Positions 63,423 to 64,000 of a DNA stretch of 64,000 nt are shown piece by piece (the first letter of the stretch is position 1; each line of letters opens with the position of its first letter). A model generated the notes under the pieces. The model ran no database searches, was not told the DNA's origin, and saw nothing but the letters and a program-made list of their open reading frames with translations. Source of the DNA: Holosporaceae bacterium 'Namur' (GTDB lineage Bacteria > Pseudomonadota > Alphaproteobacteria > Rickettsiales > Midichloriaceae); NCBI GenBank assembly GCA_014116815.1, contig JACGYV010000001.1, positions 1 through 64,000 on the forward strand, in the 5' to 3' direction. The position numbers were made by a program, and so were the translations under genes.

Positions 63423-64000
63423 ATGTCCATATTTTTAACTAATACACTTACCAAAGTTAAAGAAGAATTTATCCCCATAGACCCGCTACATGTTAAGATG
63501 TATGTTTGCGGCCCTACTGTTTATGATCGTCCTCATCTCGGTAATGCACGCTCTGCCGTAGTATTTGATATTTTATATAGGTTACTGAAAAAAGTGTACC
63601 CTAAAGTTACCTTTGTTCGCAATATTACCGACGTCGATGATAAAATCATTACAGCTTCCGAGCTCAACAAAGAAGATATCAGCTCCCTAACCGCTCGTAT
63701 TACCAACTATTATCATGAAGATATAGAGGCCATTTCTTGTCTTCCTCCGACAATTGAGCCAAGAGCAACCGCACATATCCAAGAGATGATTGAAATGATC
63801 GAGAGCCTAATCAAGCAAGGATTTGCTTATCCGGTAGAAGGACATGTTCTTTTTAACATTGAGTCTTTTGAGGGGTACGGCAAACTTTCAAGAAGAAGTG
63901 TTGAAGAAATGATTGCAGGAGCAAGAGTAGAGGTTGCACCTTTCAAAAAGCACCCGGCTGATTTTGTTTTATGGAAACCCGCAAAAGAAAATGAATACCA
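63423..64000 (+). CDS. cysS: Cysteinyl-tRNA synthetase, N-terminal part (cut by window edge)
   Basis: The frame opens at ATG 63423 and runs off the right edge. [16 protein letters not shown] is followed by [20 protein letters not shown], which includes the Zn-binding Cys and the HIGH-type motif HLGNAR, then [13 protein letters not shown]. 192 codons are visible. It follows surA by 33 nt. Confidence 0.96.
   Translation, partial: MSIFLTNTLTKVKEEFIPIDPLHVKMYVCGPTVYDRPHLGNARSAVVFDILYRLLKKVYPKVTFVRNITDVDDKIITASELNKEDISSLTARITNYYHEDIEAISCLPPTIEPRATAHIQEMIEMIESLIKQGFAYPVEGHVLFNIESFEGYGKLSRRSVEEMIAGARVEVAPFKKHPADFVLWKPAKENEY

Overview
The window is AT-rich, densely coded DNA from an alphaproteobacterium. 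The best fit is a flagellated member of the Rickettsiales (Midichloriaceae/Jidaibacter-like). This rests on gene content (thrS-infC, ccmF, fixH, lolC, a PdhS/PleC-like kinase and a fliD-flagellin pair in a reduced, intracellular-style gene set) and on the remnants of IS elements. No rRNA is present, and the assignment is inference from protein style, not from a database search.

Region 1 (1-24551) is an accessory surface-polysaccharide locus. It starts with debris of three transposases (IS630, an IS481-like HTH piece on the minus strand, an IS3-type integrase core). Minus-strand genes for a double GT4 glycosyltransferase, a multipass membrane protein and RfbB follow. The plus-strand block holds RfbA, a fused FdtA/QdtA-FdtB/QdtB protein (expected product dTDP-3-amino-3,6-dideoxyhexose), a Wzm/Wzt ABC exporter, and then a cassette of a CDP-glycerol-type transferase, an Asp/Glu racemase, two related methyltransferases, a HAD phosphatase broken by two in-frame stops and a LicC-like nucleotidyltransferase. 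A minus-strand block holds a GT2, a GNAT/FemAB-like acyltransferase, a beta-propeller GH43-like protein, a PglD/NeuD-like acetyltransferase, a methyltransferase, a GT61 protein, a J-domain repeat protein and ManC. The locus ends at an intergenic stretch with palindromes and tRNA-Ser(GCT).

Region 2 (24552-49166) is core: tyrS, lolC, nhaA and ccmF; a small disordered hypothetical protein and a flippase-like membrane protein; a histidine kinase; thrS-infC (infC apparently starting at ATT); a large 863-residue protein that looks like a candidate effector; a TonB-like protein, ftsW and a carboxylesterase; mraY-murD; two lipoproteins; a C-terminally short glyS; and folK-folP with unusual DHPS active-site loops.

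Region 3 (49230-55567) is flagellar: a FliS-like protein, FliD, a large flagellin with a clear terminator, an orphan FixH, and a small flagellin paralogue whose segments are in circularly permuted order.

Region 4 (55688-64000) holds an arginine-type ABC importer divergent from argR with an ARG-box-like palindrome between them, then rsmA, ilvE, lptD, surA and the start of cysS. The most unusual objects are the permuted flagellin, the 863-residue protein, the J-domain repeat protein and the racemase/methyltransferase/nucleotidyltransferase cassette.
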